Assembly (NCBI RefSeq): GCF_001922345.1
Contig: NZ_CP018812.1
Location: 868,001 to 932,000 of the forward strand
Reading direction: 5' to 3'
DNA: 64,000 nucleotides
Source: Paraburkholderia sp. SOS3
GTDB lineage: Bacteria > Pseudomonadota > Gammaproteobacteria > Burkholderiales > Burkholderiaceae
The notes beneath the pieces are model-generated. The model was not told where the DNA came from and searched no databases. It saw only the letters and a program-made list of their open reading frames with translations. Of the stretch, positions 24,592 to 33,111 are shown one piece after another. Numbering within the stretch: position 1 is the first letter of the stretch; every line of letters starts with the position of its first letter. Made by a program: the position numbers and the translations under genes.

Positions 24592-26280
24592 TTAATTGAC
24601 CTGGGCCTGAACGGAGTGTTGCCCGGCGGTTTCCATTCGCGGCCGCTGCACGAAGGGGTCGACGTCGTGCCAGTTGGCTTGCGAGCTGAATACGCCGAAC
24701 AGGTCGTCCGAGACGAAGCGTGGTTTGGTATCGAGGTCGCGCAGAAGCGATTCGTCGTAAATTGCGGCGATATCGGATGGCGTATAGCCCATCAGTTCGA
24801 GTAGCGTCGGCGCAATGGCGAAATGAGATGCGCGGCCCGGAAAGCGCCGCGACACGTCGGTGAAGCGCTGCCTCAGTCTCTGGTCCCCGGTGGCAACCAT
24901 CAGCGGCACGATACCTTCCTGAGCATCGACATTGCTGGCGGAGCTGCAATGGGTCAGGTGTCCCGGACTAAAGTTCTGACCATGGTCGGACGTGTAGATC
25001 ATCGTCATGCCATCCCAGTTCGCCTCGCGTGTCAGTTGAGCCATTGTCCTGTCCGTCGACCAACGGACGGCCCTGGCATACGTTGCAAGCGTTGCGGGAT
25101 CGTTGCCCACGTAGTTGCCGTCGATGGACACGGGCGGCTTCTGGTTGCCGGGAGCGTCGTTCACGTAAGGGAAATGGGCGCCATTCTTGTTCGCATAAAT
25201 GAACACGCGATCGCCGCGGCCGAGTTCGGACAGGGTAATACGGACCAGTTCGTCGTCGAGCTGATACGTGGGGATGCTTGCATCCAGTTTGTAGAGACGG
25301 TCGATCGAGTTCGTCTCCGAGGGAGTCATATAGTTTTGCAGCTTGCCATAGGCGCTGATGAAGCCGGCCTGCGCATCGATATAGACGGTGCGGAATCCTG
25401 CCGCTTTCGCGTACTGCCAGACCGTCGGATTGGTTGTGATGCTGGTCGTGAGATTGCGCGGGTTGGCCATAAAGCGCAGCAATGCGTTCGAATTGTTGGA
25501 ACAATTGCTTCCCGACACCGCAGGACCGAAGTCGATCCAGGGCCGGCTCGCCGAGGCCCATTCCGGCGTGTACGGATTGCCCGGCTGGAGGCTCACATGG
25601 TCGGCACGCACGCTCTCATCGACCATCAGAACCAGTGCGCGCACCAGTGGGGCACCAGGCTCGAATTGCACCTGATGGCGATCGGGGAATCTGCCGGTAT
25701 CGATCTTGTAGGCGGCCAGGGCCGACAGCGAGAGCGGCGCAAACTGCTTGGGCATGGCATCCGATCCTTTACCGTCCCGATAGAGCACGACGAGGATCAC
25801 GATCCCGATCGGCAGAAACGGGGCCATGGAAAGCGCAAATCGCATCGGGCGACGAACTTCGGTAGACAAGCCTGTTGGCATGGCGAACGCGACGAAGCTT
25901 GCGCATAAGACGGTTAGCGACGGCGCGATTGCGCCGGAATAGAAATCCAGCGCCCGATTCACGTCATGGCGAGCGGACCAGAAATTCAGCACGTCGAATA
26001 TGAAGAATTCCGACTGCTGAACCGCATAGTAGGCAAATGCTGCCGTCCCGGCGACGCTGAGCGGAACTGCCCAGAACAGGCGCACGACAGGAGAGGGATG
26101 AAAAGCGGCTGCCAGAATAGCGGCCAGAGAAAGAATCCAGATCGCGCCGAATATCACAAGCGTCATCAGGCGTTTATCGACGAGCAGAAAATGCACGCGA
26201 CTCAATGCGCCATGGTTCGTGGCATTGATTACCACGAGCAGTAGCCCGGTCTTTACCAGGAAAGCAGGTTTAATTCTCAT
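24592..26280 (-). CDS. Phosphoethanolamine-transferase-like membrane sulfatase-fold protein, divergent
   Basis: A 562-residue protein with about five N-terminal membrane helices (residues 8-180) and a periplasmic alkaline-phosphatase-superfamily domain. Visible blocks are the metal-binding VLMVDESVRADHVSL (near residue 245), a Ser/Asn-rich nucleophile region SGSNCSNNSNALLRF (near residue 284), and YTSDHGQNFSPGHLTHC (near residue 445). EptA-type enzymes move phosphoethanolamine from lipids to lipid A or glycans. The nucleophile region lacks the usual Thr-containing EptA sequence, so activity or substrate may differ. The start at 26280 has GAAGG upstream. Followed by dgkA. Confidence 0.82.
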   Translation of the reverse strand: MRIKPAFLVKTGLLLVVINATNHGALSRVHFLLVDKRLMTLVIFGAIWILSLAAILAAAFHPSPVVRLFWAVPLSVAGTAAFAYYAVQQSEFFIFDVLNFWSARHDVNRALDFYSGAIAPSLTVLCASFVAFAMPTGLSTEVRRPMRFALSMAPFLPIGIVILVVLYRDGKGSDAMPKQFAPLSLSALAAYKIDTGRFPDRHQVQFEPGAPLVRALVLMVDESVRADHVSLQPGNPYTPEWASASRPWIDFGPAVSGSNCSNNSNALLRFMANPRNLTTSITTNPTVWQYAKAAGFRTVYIDAQAGFISAYGKLQNYMTPSETNSIDRLYKLDASIPTYQLDDELVRITLSELGRGDRVFIYANKNGAHFPYVNDAPGNQKPPVSIDGNYVGNDPATLATYARAVRWSTDRTMAQLTREANWDGMTMIYTSDHGQNFSPGHLTHCSSASNVDAQEGIVPLMVATGDQRLRQRFTDVSRRFPGRASHFAIAPTLLELMGYTPSDIAAIYDESLLRDLDTKPRFVSDDLFGVFSSQANWHDVDPFVQRPRMETAGQHSVQAQVN

Positions 26281-26488
26281 GGACCTTCTCGCTCTCGATG
26301 ACGAGTTTCCCCGGGGAGGCATAGCCTTCCCGGTCGCGTTATAAGCAGCGGATGAAGCGCGACCATGAGAACCGGAACGTGCGGGTCGCAGAGGTGAATG
26401 AAAGGCGACGGCGGGGATAATGTAAATCTTAAAACGCCTGCTTCTGCGCGATGGCGCACAAAAGTGTGTCAATCGTGTGACGGCTTCG

Positions 26489-27760
26489 CTAGAGTTGCGG
26501 ATCGAGCAGCGCGACAACGCGCTCCAGCAGCTTTTCGATGAACGGACGGCGGCGCCAGTCGTCGAGTGTGATGCGTTTTGCGTGGGCGACATCCTCGTCG
26601 AAAATCGCGGTTTGCTGCTGCGCGAAATCGCGGTCGTAGATGTTGAGATTAGCCTCGTCGTTGAGCTTGAACGAGCGGCTATCGAAGTTAGTCGAGCCAA
26701 CCGATACCAGATACTCGTCGACCACGATCAGCTTGCAGTGGAACATCGTCGGCTGATACTCGTGCATCTCCACGCCCGCTGCGAGCAGATCGCCCCAGCA
26801 CGCGCGCGACGCCTCGCGCACCGTATGGGTGTCGATGCGCTTGCCTGGCGTGATGATGCGCACCTTCACGCCGCGCTTCGCCGCTTCGACGATTGCGTTG
26901 ATGGTCAGCTTGTCCGGCACGAAGTACGCGCTCGACAAATGGATGGAATGCGTCGCTGCGGTGATGGCCATGAGGTACATGAGCTGCATGTCGTCGCTGC
27001 CGCCCGACGGCGAGCTGCTGAACATGTGCGCCAGGCCATCGCCCGCCGCGTCGATTTCCGGGAAGTAGTGCGGGCCATGCAGCACGTTCCCGGTTGCCTT
27101 GACCCAGTTGTCCATGAAGACTGCCTGCATCTGGCCGACGGCTGGGCCTTCGACGCGGAAGTGCGTATCGCGCCAGTGCTTCTCGTCCTGTGCGTGCCCG
27201 GTCCATTCGTCGGCGATACCGACGCCGCCCGTGAAGCCGATGCGCCCGTCGATCACGAGCAGCTTGCGGTGCGTGCGGTCGTTCATGCGGCCGAGGCCCG
27301 TCCAATGCGGCTTGTGATACTGGATGACTTCCGCGCCCGCTTCACGCAGCATCCGCAGATAGCGCCGGTCCATCTTCGACGAGCCGACCCAGTCGAGCAG
27401 CACATGCACCGCGATACCCGCGCGCGCCTTGTCGGACAGCGCCCGCGCGACTTCCTCGCCGACCGCGCCGGACCAGTAAATGAAGGTTTCGAAGGTGATC
27501 GTGTGCCGTGCGGAACGAATGCCTTCCAGCATCGACGGAAAGATCTCGTCGCCGTTCACGAGTACCTCGAAGCGATTGCCCCCGACAACAGGAGGCCCGA
27601 GTAGCAGGCCCATCGAGCGCATGAACTGCGGGTCTTCGCTGGGGTACAGCCGTTCGATCTTGTGCTCGATCTTCTTTTCGCCGCTCGACAGGTTCGCGAT
27701 GATCAGTACGACGACGAGCGTTACTACTACAGTCAGGACAATCAGGGCAATCGTCGGCAT
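26489..27760 (-). CDS. Cardiolipin synthase-like phospholipase D protein
   Basis: A protein of about 423 residues with one N-terminal membrane helix and two phospholipase D motifs. The first, HRKLLVIDGRIGFTGG, is near residue 164; the second, HCKLIVVDEYLVSVGSTNFD, is near residue 343. Both HKD catalytic sets are complete. This matches ClsA/ClsB-type enzymes that join two phospholipids to make cardiolipin. ATG 27760 is preferred (GAGG nine bases upstream); an ATG at 27784 would add eight residues. The upstream envelope-lipid genes dgkA and EptA-like run in the same direction. Confidence 0.9.
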   Translation of the reverse strand: MPTIALIVLTVVVTLVVVLIIANLSSGEKKIEHKIERLYPSEDPQFMRSMGLLLGPPVVGGNRFEVLVNGDEIFPSMLEGIRSARHTITFETFIYWSGAVGEEVARALSDKARAGIAVHVLLDWVGSSKMDRRYLRMLREAGAEVIQYHKPHWTGLGRMNDRTHRKLLVIDGRIGFTGGVGIADEWTGHAQDEKHWRDTHFRVEGPAVGQMQAVFMDNWVKATGNVLHGPHYFPEIDAAGDGLAHMFSSSPSGGSDDMQLMYLMAITAATHSIHLSSAYFVPDKLTINAIVEAAKRGVKVRIITPGKRIDTHTVREASRACWGDLLAAGVEMHEYQPTMFHCKLIVVDEYLVSVGSTNFDSRSFKLNDEANLNIYDRDFAQQQTAIFDEDVAHAKRITLDDWRRRPFIEKLLERVVALLDPQL

Positions 27761-27957
27761 GCGCGTGCCTCGCGTAGCGAACATTCGTCCGGAGCCGCTA
27801 GTGTACGACGGCCGTCCTGTCCCCTCGATTCAAGCTGAATCGGATTTCCCGTATAGGCGAGCCAGCGGCACATGATCGATCTCCCGGAAAGCGCGCGATT
27901 TGCCTCGTCGGCTGACGACACCTTACCGCGATTGCGCTTCTCGCGCGGCGCAGCGCG

Positions 27958-28566
27958 TCACGAGGCAGAACCGGACAACGCGAGTGCGACCCGCTCCCGA
28001 AGCGTCGGCAACACTTCTGCCTCAAACCACGGGTTGCGCTTGAACCACGCGATATTGCGAGGAGACGGATGCGGCAAGGGAATCACCTTGGGGCTGAAAT
28101 TGCGCCACCGCAGCAGTGTTTCGGTCAATGTCGTACCGGGCGCATTGCCGAGTCCAAAGCGCAGCGCGTATTGGCCGATCAGTACCGTGAACCGAACGGA
28201 GCGCATCTGCGCCAGCAGATCGCCGTGCCAGCGTGCGGCGCACTCGGGCCGTGGCGGAAGGTCGCCGCTTGCGCCGCGGCCCGGAAAACAGAAACCCATC
28301 GGCACGAGTGCGAATTTCGTATCGTCGTAGAACGTCGCGTCGTCGACGGCGAGCCAGGTGCGCAGGCGAGCGCCGCTTGCATCGCTCCAGGGAACGCCCG
28401 ATGCGTGCACGCGCGCGCCGGGCGCCTGGCCGATGATCAGAATTCGGGAATGTTCGGATGCGGCGAGTACCGGGCGGGGAGCGTGCGGCAGCACAGGCGC
28501 GCAAATCGTGCAGGCGCGGATGTCGCGTAACAGGACATTCAGTGGAGATTGCTTCATAACCGGCAT
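27958..28566 (-). CDS. Uracil-DNA-glycosylase-superfamily protein
   Basis: A 202-residue protein of the uracil-DNA glycosylase fold. Motif 1 is IIGQAPGARVH (near residue 43) and motif 2 is PLPHPSPRNIAW (near residue 163); an N-terminal ACTICAP pair of Cys is present. The usual function is removal of damaged bases. It lacks the four-Cys iron-sulfur arrangement of family 4/5 enzymes, so the subfamily is uncertain. Alternative start at 28557. Confidence 0.85.
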   Translation of the reverse strand: MPVMKQSPLNVLLRDIRACTICAPVLPHAPRPVLAASEHSRILIIGQAPGARVHASGVPWSDASGARLRTWLAVDDATFYDDTKFALVPMGFCFPGRGASGDLPPRPECAARWHGDLLAQMRSVRFTVLIGQYALRFGLGNAPGTTLTETLLRWRNFSPKVIPLPHPSPRNIAWFKRNPWFEAEVLPTLRERVALALSGSAS

Positions 28567-28656
28567 TATCGACGAAGTGTGCCGACATCATGCAGAGCCC
28601 GGCGATCACCTCGCAAAAGCTTCATCTCGTCGCTGCGGCTGATGCATGGCGCTCGC

Positions 28657-29547
28657 TCATGCCATTTTTGACACCGCTGCAAATGAAGCCGCCTGCGGCG
28701 AAGGCTGACGGGTCTGCAATACCAGCCACATGGCCGATCGCGCACCTTTCTCCTTAAGCGGCCTGTAGACCACGCCGTTCGGGCCGATGCTGCGCAGCGA
28801 GTCAGGCACGACCGCCACACCGAGCCCCGCCGCCACGAGTCCGACTATCGTCGCCATTGCATGTGCTTCTTGTGCGATGGTCGGGGCAAAGCCCGCCTGC
28901 CGGCACAGCATGATGATCTGGTCATACACGCCGGTCCCGCTATCGCGCGGGTACATGACGAACGCCTCGTCTGCCAGCGCTCCGATCGGCAGTGGTCTGG
29001 AGGCGCCGGCAAGTCGATGCTGGGCGGGCAGTGCCACGACTAGCGAGTCTTCGAGCAGACGCGTCGCGCGCAGCGTAGGAGGGAGGTCGGGGGGCGATAC
29101 GCTACGCACGATGGCTACGTCGAGTTGCTGTTGAAGTAGCGCGTCCAGTTGCTCCTGGGTTGTCAGTTCGTCGATGCGCAGACGCACGCCGGGAAAACGC
29201 TGGCGGTACGTGAGGATCAATCGCGGAATCACGACGGTGAACATGGCCGAGCCGGTCAATCCGACCCGCAGCTCGCCAATTTCGCCGCGCTGCGCGCGCG
29301 CCGCCACGGTCGACGTGCGGTCCGCTTGCGCGAGTAACGCGCGCGCCTCGGGCAGTAGCGCTTTGCCAGCGGGTGTCAGCTCTACGCGCCGGTTGCTGCG
29401 CTCGAACAGCCGCGCGCCCAGTTCCTGTTCGAGTACGCGGATCTGCTGGCTCAGCGGCGGCTGCGCAATGTTCAGCGACAACGCGGCACGGCCGAAATGC
29501 AGGGTTTCGGCCAGCACGACAAAGTAGCGAATGCGACGCAGGTCCAT
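28657..29547 (-). CDS. LysR-family transcriptional regulator
   Basis: A 296-residue LysR regulator with the N-terminal winged helix (LRRIRYFVVLAETLHFGRAA to LSQQIRVLEQELGARLFERS, residues 3-52) and a periplasmic-binding-like effector domain (residues 90-290, LRVGLTGSAMF to VGLVAAGLGVAVVPDSL). It is divergent from an MFS transporter gene with a 103-bp gap that contains a LysR-type box, so it probably controls that transporter. Confidence 0.93.
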   Translation of the reverse strand: MDLRRIRYFVVLAETLHFGRAALSLNIAQPPLSQQIRVLEQELGARLFERSNRRVELTPAGKALLPEARALLAQADRTSTVAARAQRGEIGELRVGLTGSAMFTVVIPRLILTYRQRFPGVRLRIDELTTQEQLDALLQQQLDVAIVRSVSPPDLPPTLRATRLLEDSLVVALPAQHRLAGASRPLPIGALADEAFVMYPRDSGTGVYDQIIMLCRQAGFAPTIAQEAHAMATIVGLVAAGLGVAVVPDSLRSIGPNGVVYRPLKEKGARSAMWLVLQTRQPSPQAASFAAVSKMA

Positions 29548-29548
29548 G

Positions 29549-29563
29549 ATATGGATTATGTAT
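29549..29563. promoter_or_regulatory. LysR-type box (T-N11-A)
   Basis: ATAT-GGATTAT-GTAT, an imperfect dyad containing T-N11-A, 2 bp from the LysR start and about 90 bp before the MFS start. Position and form fit a LysR recognition site. Confidence 0.4.
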
Positions 29564-29650
29564 CAATTACGGCGCAAACGATATTGGACGGCGATGCTTC
29601 GCAGTTGGATCATTCGAACCATACGAAAGATTTTCGACTGGGAACGGATC

Positions 29651-30919
29651 ATGGCAGGACAGCACGCCGACACGTTGGAACAGGAAGTCGCGCCCGCGGC
29701 AAAGGCGGCGCCGCCGGCACCCGATGCGGCGATCGGCAAGATCGAATTCGGGACGCCCGCCTTCATGCGCACGAACTGTGCGCTATTTGCGGCCGGCTTT
29801 GCGACGTTTGCGCTGCTTTACTGCGTGCAGCCGCTCATGCCGCTTTTTTCCGAGCGCTTTCATGTGGATGCGGCAGGCGCCAGTCTCGCGCTGTCGTTGA
29901 CGACCGGCCTGCTTGCGGTCTCGCTACTTGTAGCCGGCGGACTCTCCGAAGCGTGGGGCCGCAAACCGATGATGGTCGGCGCGTTGCTGTTGTCCGCTGT
30001 GCTGGGCATGCTCAGTGCGGTCTTGCCGCACTGGCCGGCGTTTCTCGCGACGCGCGCGCTGATGGGGGTGGCGCTGAGCGGTTTGCCTGCTGTTGCGATG
30101 GCCTATGTCGGCGAAGAGATGCATCCGCGTTCGCTCGGTATCGCGATGGGGCTATATGTCGGCGGCACCGGTTTGGGCGGAATGTCGGGCCGTCTGCTGA
30201 CGGGCGTCGTGACGGACCTGTGGGGCTGGCGCGCGGCCGTGATGACGATGTCAGTTCTCGCGATGCTGTGCGCGCTTGCAATGTGGCGCTATCTGCCGGC
30301 GTCGCGGCACTTCGTTCGTCGTCCGTTGCATCTTGGTTTGCTCGCGAAGACGTATGCGCTGCAGTTGCGGGACCGCACGCTGCCATGGCTATTTGCAAGC
30401 GGATTCATGCTGGCGGGCGGCTTCGTGGCCGTCTACAACTACATTGGCTACCGGCTCGTCGCGCCGCCGTTCTCGCTGAGCCAGACAAAAATCGGCCTGA
30501 TTTTCGCGGTCTATCTGTGCGGTATCGTCAGCTCGGCGTGGATCGGCAGCCTGTCGGAATGGCTCGGGCGTCGAACGCTGTTGCCGGTCGCGCTCGGACT
30601 CATGCTGCTTGGCACGTTGCTTACGCGTGCCGATTCATTGCCCGTCATCGTGATCGGCATTGCAATATTGACCGTTGGCTTTTTCGGCTCGCATTCGGTT
30701 GCGAGCGCTTCGGTCAGCGCTCGCGCGCGAACCGGCAAGGCGCAGGCTTCTTCGCTGTACCTGTTTGCGTATTACGCGGGGTCATGCGTCGTGGGTTCGT
30801 TAGGCGGCGTGTTCTGGAGCCTGGGCGGATGGTCCGGCATGACGTGGATGACGGGCTCGCTCCTGCTCGTTGCGATCCTTGTCTCGCTCTGGTTGCGCGC
30901 AACTGGCAGGAGCGCGTGA
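29651..30919 (+). CDS. MFS transporter, YnfM-like
   Basis: A 422-residue major facilitator with 12 hydrophobic segments. It resembles the YnfM/CynX-type exporters: FALLYCVQPLMPLFSERF in helix 1, GGLSEAWGRKPMMV between helices 2 and 3, and the second-half repeat SLSEWLGRRTLLP. The first 30 residues are polar and Ala-rich. The start at 29651 follows GGAACGG; an in-frame extension upstream (to 29531) would overlap the LysR gene and adds basic residues unlike the family. Substrate unknown; regulation by the divergent LysR is likely. Confidence 0.88.
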   Translation: MAGQHADTLEQEVAPAAKAAPPAPDAAIGKIEFGTPAFMRTNCALFAAGFATFALLYCVQPLMPLFSERFHVDAAGASLALSLTTGLLAVSLLVAGGLSEAWGRKPMMVGALLLSAVLGMLSAVLPHWPAFLATRALMGVALSGLPAVAMAYVGEEMHPRSLGIAMGLYVGGTGLGGMSGRLLTGVVTDLWGWRAAVMTMSVLAMLCALAMWRYLPASRHFVRRPLHLGLLAKTYALQLRDRTLPWLFASGFMLAGGFVAVYNYIGYRLVAPPFSLSQTKIGLIFAVYLCGIVSSAWIGSLSEWLGRRTLLPVALGLMLLGTLLTRADSLPVIVIGIAILTVGFFGSHSVASASVSARARTGKAQASSLYLFAYYAGSCVVGSLGGVFWSLGGWSGMTWMTGSLLLVAILVSLWLRATGRSA

Positions 30920-31077
30920 TTCAACGCGTCCTTCCCGGCGCGTTACGAGCCGTCGGGTTCCGCTCTGCTTGGTCTGTGGCCCGCGGAGGCCAGCCGGGCT
31001 TCGCTCCGAATCGTTACGCCTGGCGTAAACATTCGCCATCCGGTTGATTGATCGCTTTTTTACGGCGACTTATCGTG

Positions 31078-31090
31078 CATGTCATACATG
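31078..31090. promoter_or_regulatory. Small palindrome upstream of the SBF-like transporter
   Basis: CATGT-CAT-ACATG, perfect 5-bp arms, 87 bp before the transporter start. Candidate operator only. Confidence 0.25.
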
Positions 31091-31176
31091 AGCTCGTAAG
31101 CGACGTCGATTTCCTACGAAAGAGAACGGGATGCAGAGCCAGGTAACCACGGTTCTGAATTCTGAAAGGAAAGGAA

Positions 31177-32187
31177 ATGTCGCTGCATAAGCTGATACCG
31201 GACAAATTCACGCTGGCGCTCGTATGTACCGTTGTCTTCGCCACGCTGCTTCCATGTCGGGGCTCCGCGGCCACGGCTTTCAACTGGCTGACCGACGCCG
31301 CGATTGCCCTGCTGTTCTTTCTTCACGGGGCGAAGCTTTCCCGCGAGGCGATCGTCGCCGGGGCGTCGAACTGGAAGCTTCATGCGGCGGTGTTTTGCAG
31401 CACTTTTGTGCTTTTTCCGCTGCTCGGCGTCGTGTTGCACCCGGTGCTCGGTGTGTTCGTCAAGCCGTGGTTGTATCTGGGCGTGCTGTTTCTGTGCACG
31501 CTGCCGTCTACCGTGCAATCTTCGATTGCGTTCACGTCGATGGCAAACGGAAACGTTTCGGCGGCTGTTTGCAGTGCCTCCGCGTCGAGCCTGCTCGGCA
31601 TCTTCCTGACGCCCGCTCTCGTTAGCCTGATTGTGAGCAACCACGCAAGCGGCGGCGGTTCGGCATTCAGCTCGGTGGGCGACATCGTGCTTCAGCTTTT
31701 CGTCCCGTTTATTGCCGGCCAGCTGTTGCGCCCGGTCATCGGTCGCTGGGTCGACGCGCGCAAGGAACTGCTTCGCTTCGCCGACCAGGGCTCGATCGTC
31801 CTTATCGTATATGTCGCTTTCAGCGAAGCGGTGAATGGCGGCATCTGGCATCAGCTTTCCGCAAGCTCGCTTGTCGGCATCGTTATCGTCAATATGATTC
31901 TGCTTGCCAGCATTCTTTTACTGACGACCTATGGGAGCAAGTGGTTAGGATTTTCGGATGAAGACCGGGTGACGATCATCTTCTGCGGCTCCAAGAAAAG
32001 CATGGCGTCGGGTATTGCGATGGCGAAAATCCTGTTTGGCGCGCATGCGGGACTGATCGTGCTGCCCGTTATGCTGTTTCATCAGATCCAGTTGATGGCG
32101 TGTTCCGTGCTGGCGCAACGCTGGGGTTCACGTACGAAGGCTGAACCGCTTCGCCATGGCCCTGCAAACCACGCCAAGCTTCAATAG
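31177..32187 (+). CDS. Bile acid:sodium symporter-like transporter (SBF-like, YfeH type)
   Basis: A 336-residue membrane protein with about ten hydrophobic segments. Family blocks are LLFFLHGAKLSREAIVAG, LCTLPSTVQSSIAFTSMANGN and FCGSKKSMASGIAMAKILF, typical of the SBF-like (PF13593) branch that has Na+-dependent organic-anion transporters. GGAAAGGAA precedes the ATG. Its last 60 bp overlap the 3' end of the convergent LysR gene. Confidence 0.9.
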   Translation: MSLHKLIPDKFTLALVCTVVFATLLPCRGSAATAFNWLTDAAIALLFFLHGAKLSREAIVAGASNWKLHAAVFCSTFVLFPLLGVVLHPVLGVFVKPWLYLGVLFLCTLPSTVQSSIAFTSMANGNVSAAVCSASASSLLGIFLTPALVSLIVSNHASGGGSAFSSVGDIVLQLFVPFIAGQLLRPVIGRWVDARKELLRFADQGSIVLIVYVAFSEAVNGGIWHQLSASSLVGIVIVNMILLASILLLTTYGSKWLGFSDEDRVTIIFCGSKKSMASGIAMAKILFGAHAGLIVLPVMLFHQIQLMACSVLAQRWGSRTKAEPLRHGPANHAKLQ

Positions 32188-33051
32188 CGCGGGGTCCCGT
32201 TCGCGAACGCTCAAATAGGTCAATCCGATTTGCTGTTTCATCTGGAAGCGTGAATCCAGAGGAATGAAGCGGACCCGGTCTTTCAGAAAGCCGCGAATTC
32301 GTCCGGGCAAAAGCGTATATCCGACGCCGCCGCTCACCAGACTCGTCAATGAGAATACGTCTCCGACGGTCATGGCAATGGTGGGCGTCGTTCCGGCCAG
32401 ATGGAATGCGCGTTGAAATCCATGATACGTAGCGAACCCTTCGTGTAGCGAGACGAACGGTTCGTGCGAACAGGCCTTCAAATCGATCGTCTTGTGCTTG
32501 TCGTACTTCGATCCCGCAGGCGCAGCGAAGAATATCTCGTCTTCGAACAGTTCAATGGTCTGAAACTGCGCACCCAGGTCGGAGACGGCCAGCAGCGCGG
32601 CGTCGAGTGCGCCGTTCGACAAGCGCTCGAGCAGTTCGGTGTTGGAGCCGAGCGTGAGGTCGACCTCGAGGCCCATCTCGCGTGTTTTCAGTTCGCCGAT
32701 GATGGCCGGGACGGTCTCGAGTGTCAGCGAGTAAAGGGAGCCCAACCGGATCACGGACGACGCATAGCCTGCCACCTCGCGCGTCGTGCGAATTCCGCTG
32801 GAGATGGTCGACAGAACCTCGCGCGCGGTGGCGGCCAGAGTTCTCGCAGCCTCGGTCGGAATCAGTTGTCTGCCTTGATGCAGAAACAGTTTGCAGCGCA
32901 CGCCCTTTTCCAGCGCGTGCAACGCGCGGTGAACGCTGACGGTGCTGGTATCGAGCCGTTCCGCTGCTTTTCCGAGGCTGCCGCCTTCCATGAAGGCGAG
33001 CAGAACCTCAAGCCGGCGGAAGGTCACTTGCTCGTCGATTCTTTCTTCCAT
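32128..33051 (-). CDS. LysR-family regulator, MdcR-like
   Basis: A 307-residue LysR protein with HTH at residues 10-70 (FRRLEVLLAFMEGGSLGKAAERL) and an effector domain (residues 95-295). The HTH wording and SVHRALHALEKGVRCKLF resemble the malonate-utilisation regulator MdcR. It is tail-to-tail with the SBF-like transporter gene, overlapping by 60 bp, which may make their expression mutually interfering. No malonate decarboxylase genes are in the window, so the effector is uncertain. Confidence 0.9.
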   Translation of the reverse strand: MEERIDEQVTFRRLEVLLAFMEGGSLGKAAERLDTSTVSVHRALHALEKGVRCKLFLHQGRQLIPTEAARTLAATAREVLSTISSGIRTTREVAGYASSVIRLGSLYSLTLETVPAIIGELKTREMGLEVDLTLGSNTELLERLSNGALDAALLAVSDLGAQFQTIELFEDEIFFAAPAGSKYDKHKTIDLKACSHEPFVSLHEGFATYHGFQRAFHLAGTTPTIAMTVGDVFSLTSLVSGGVGYTLLPGRIRGFLKDRVRFIPLDSRFQMKQQIGLTYLSVRERDPALLKLGVVCRAMAKRFSLRT

Positions 33052-33111
33052 GGCGGCGGCGATGTGTGGGTATCGATTCGATCATACCTTTTCGCGGCTG
33101 CCGGAATCTAA

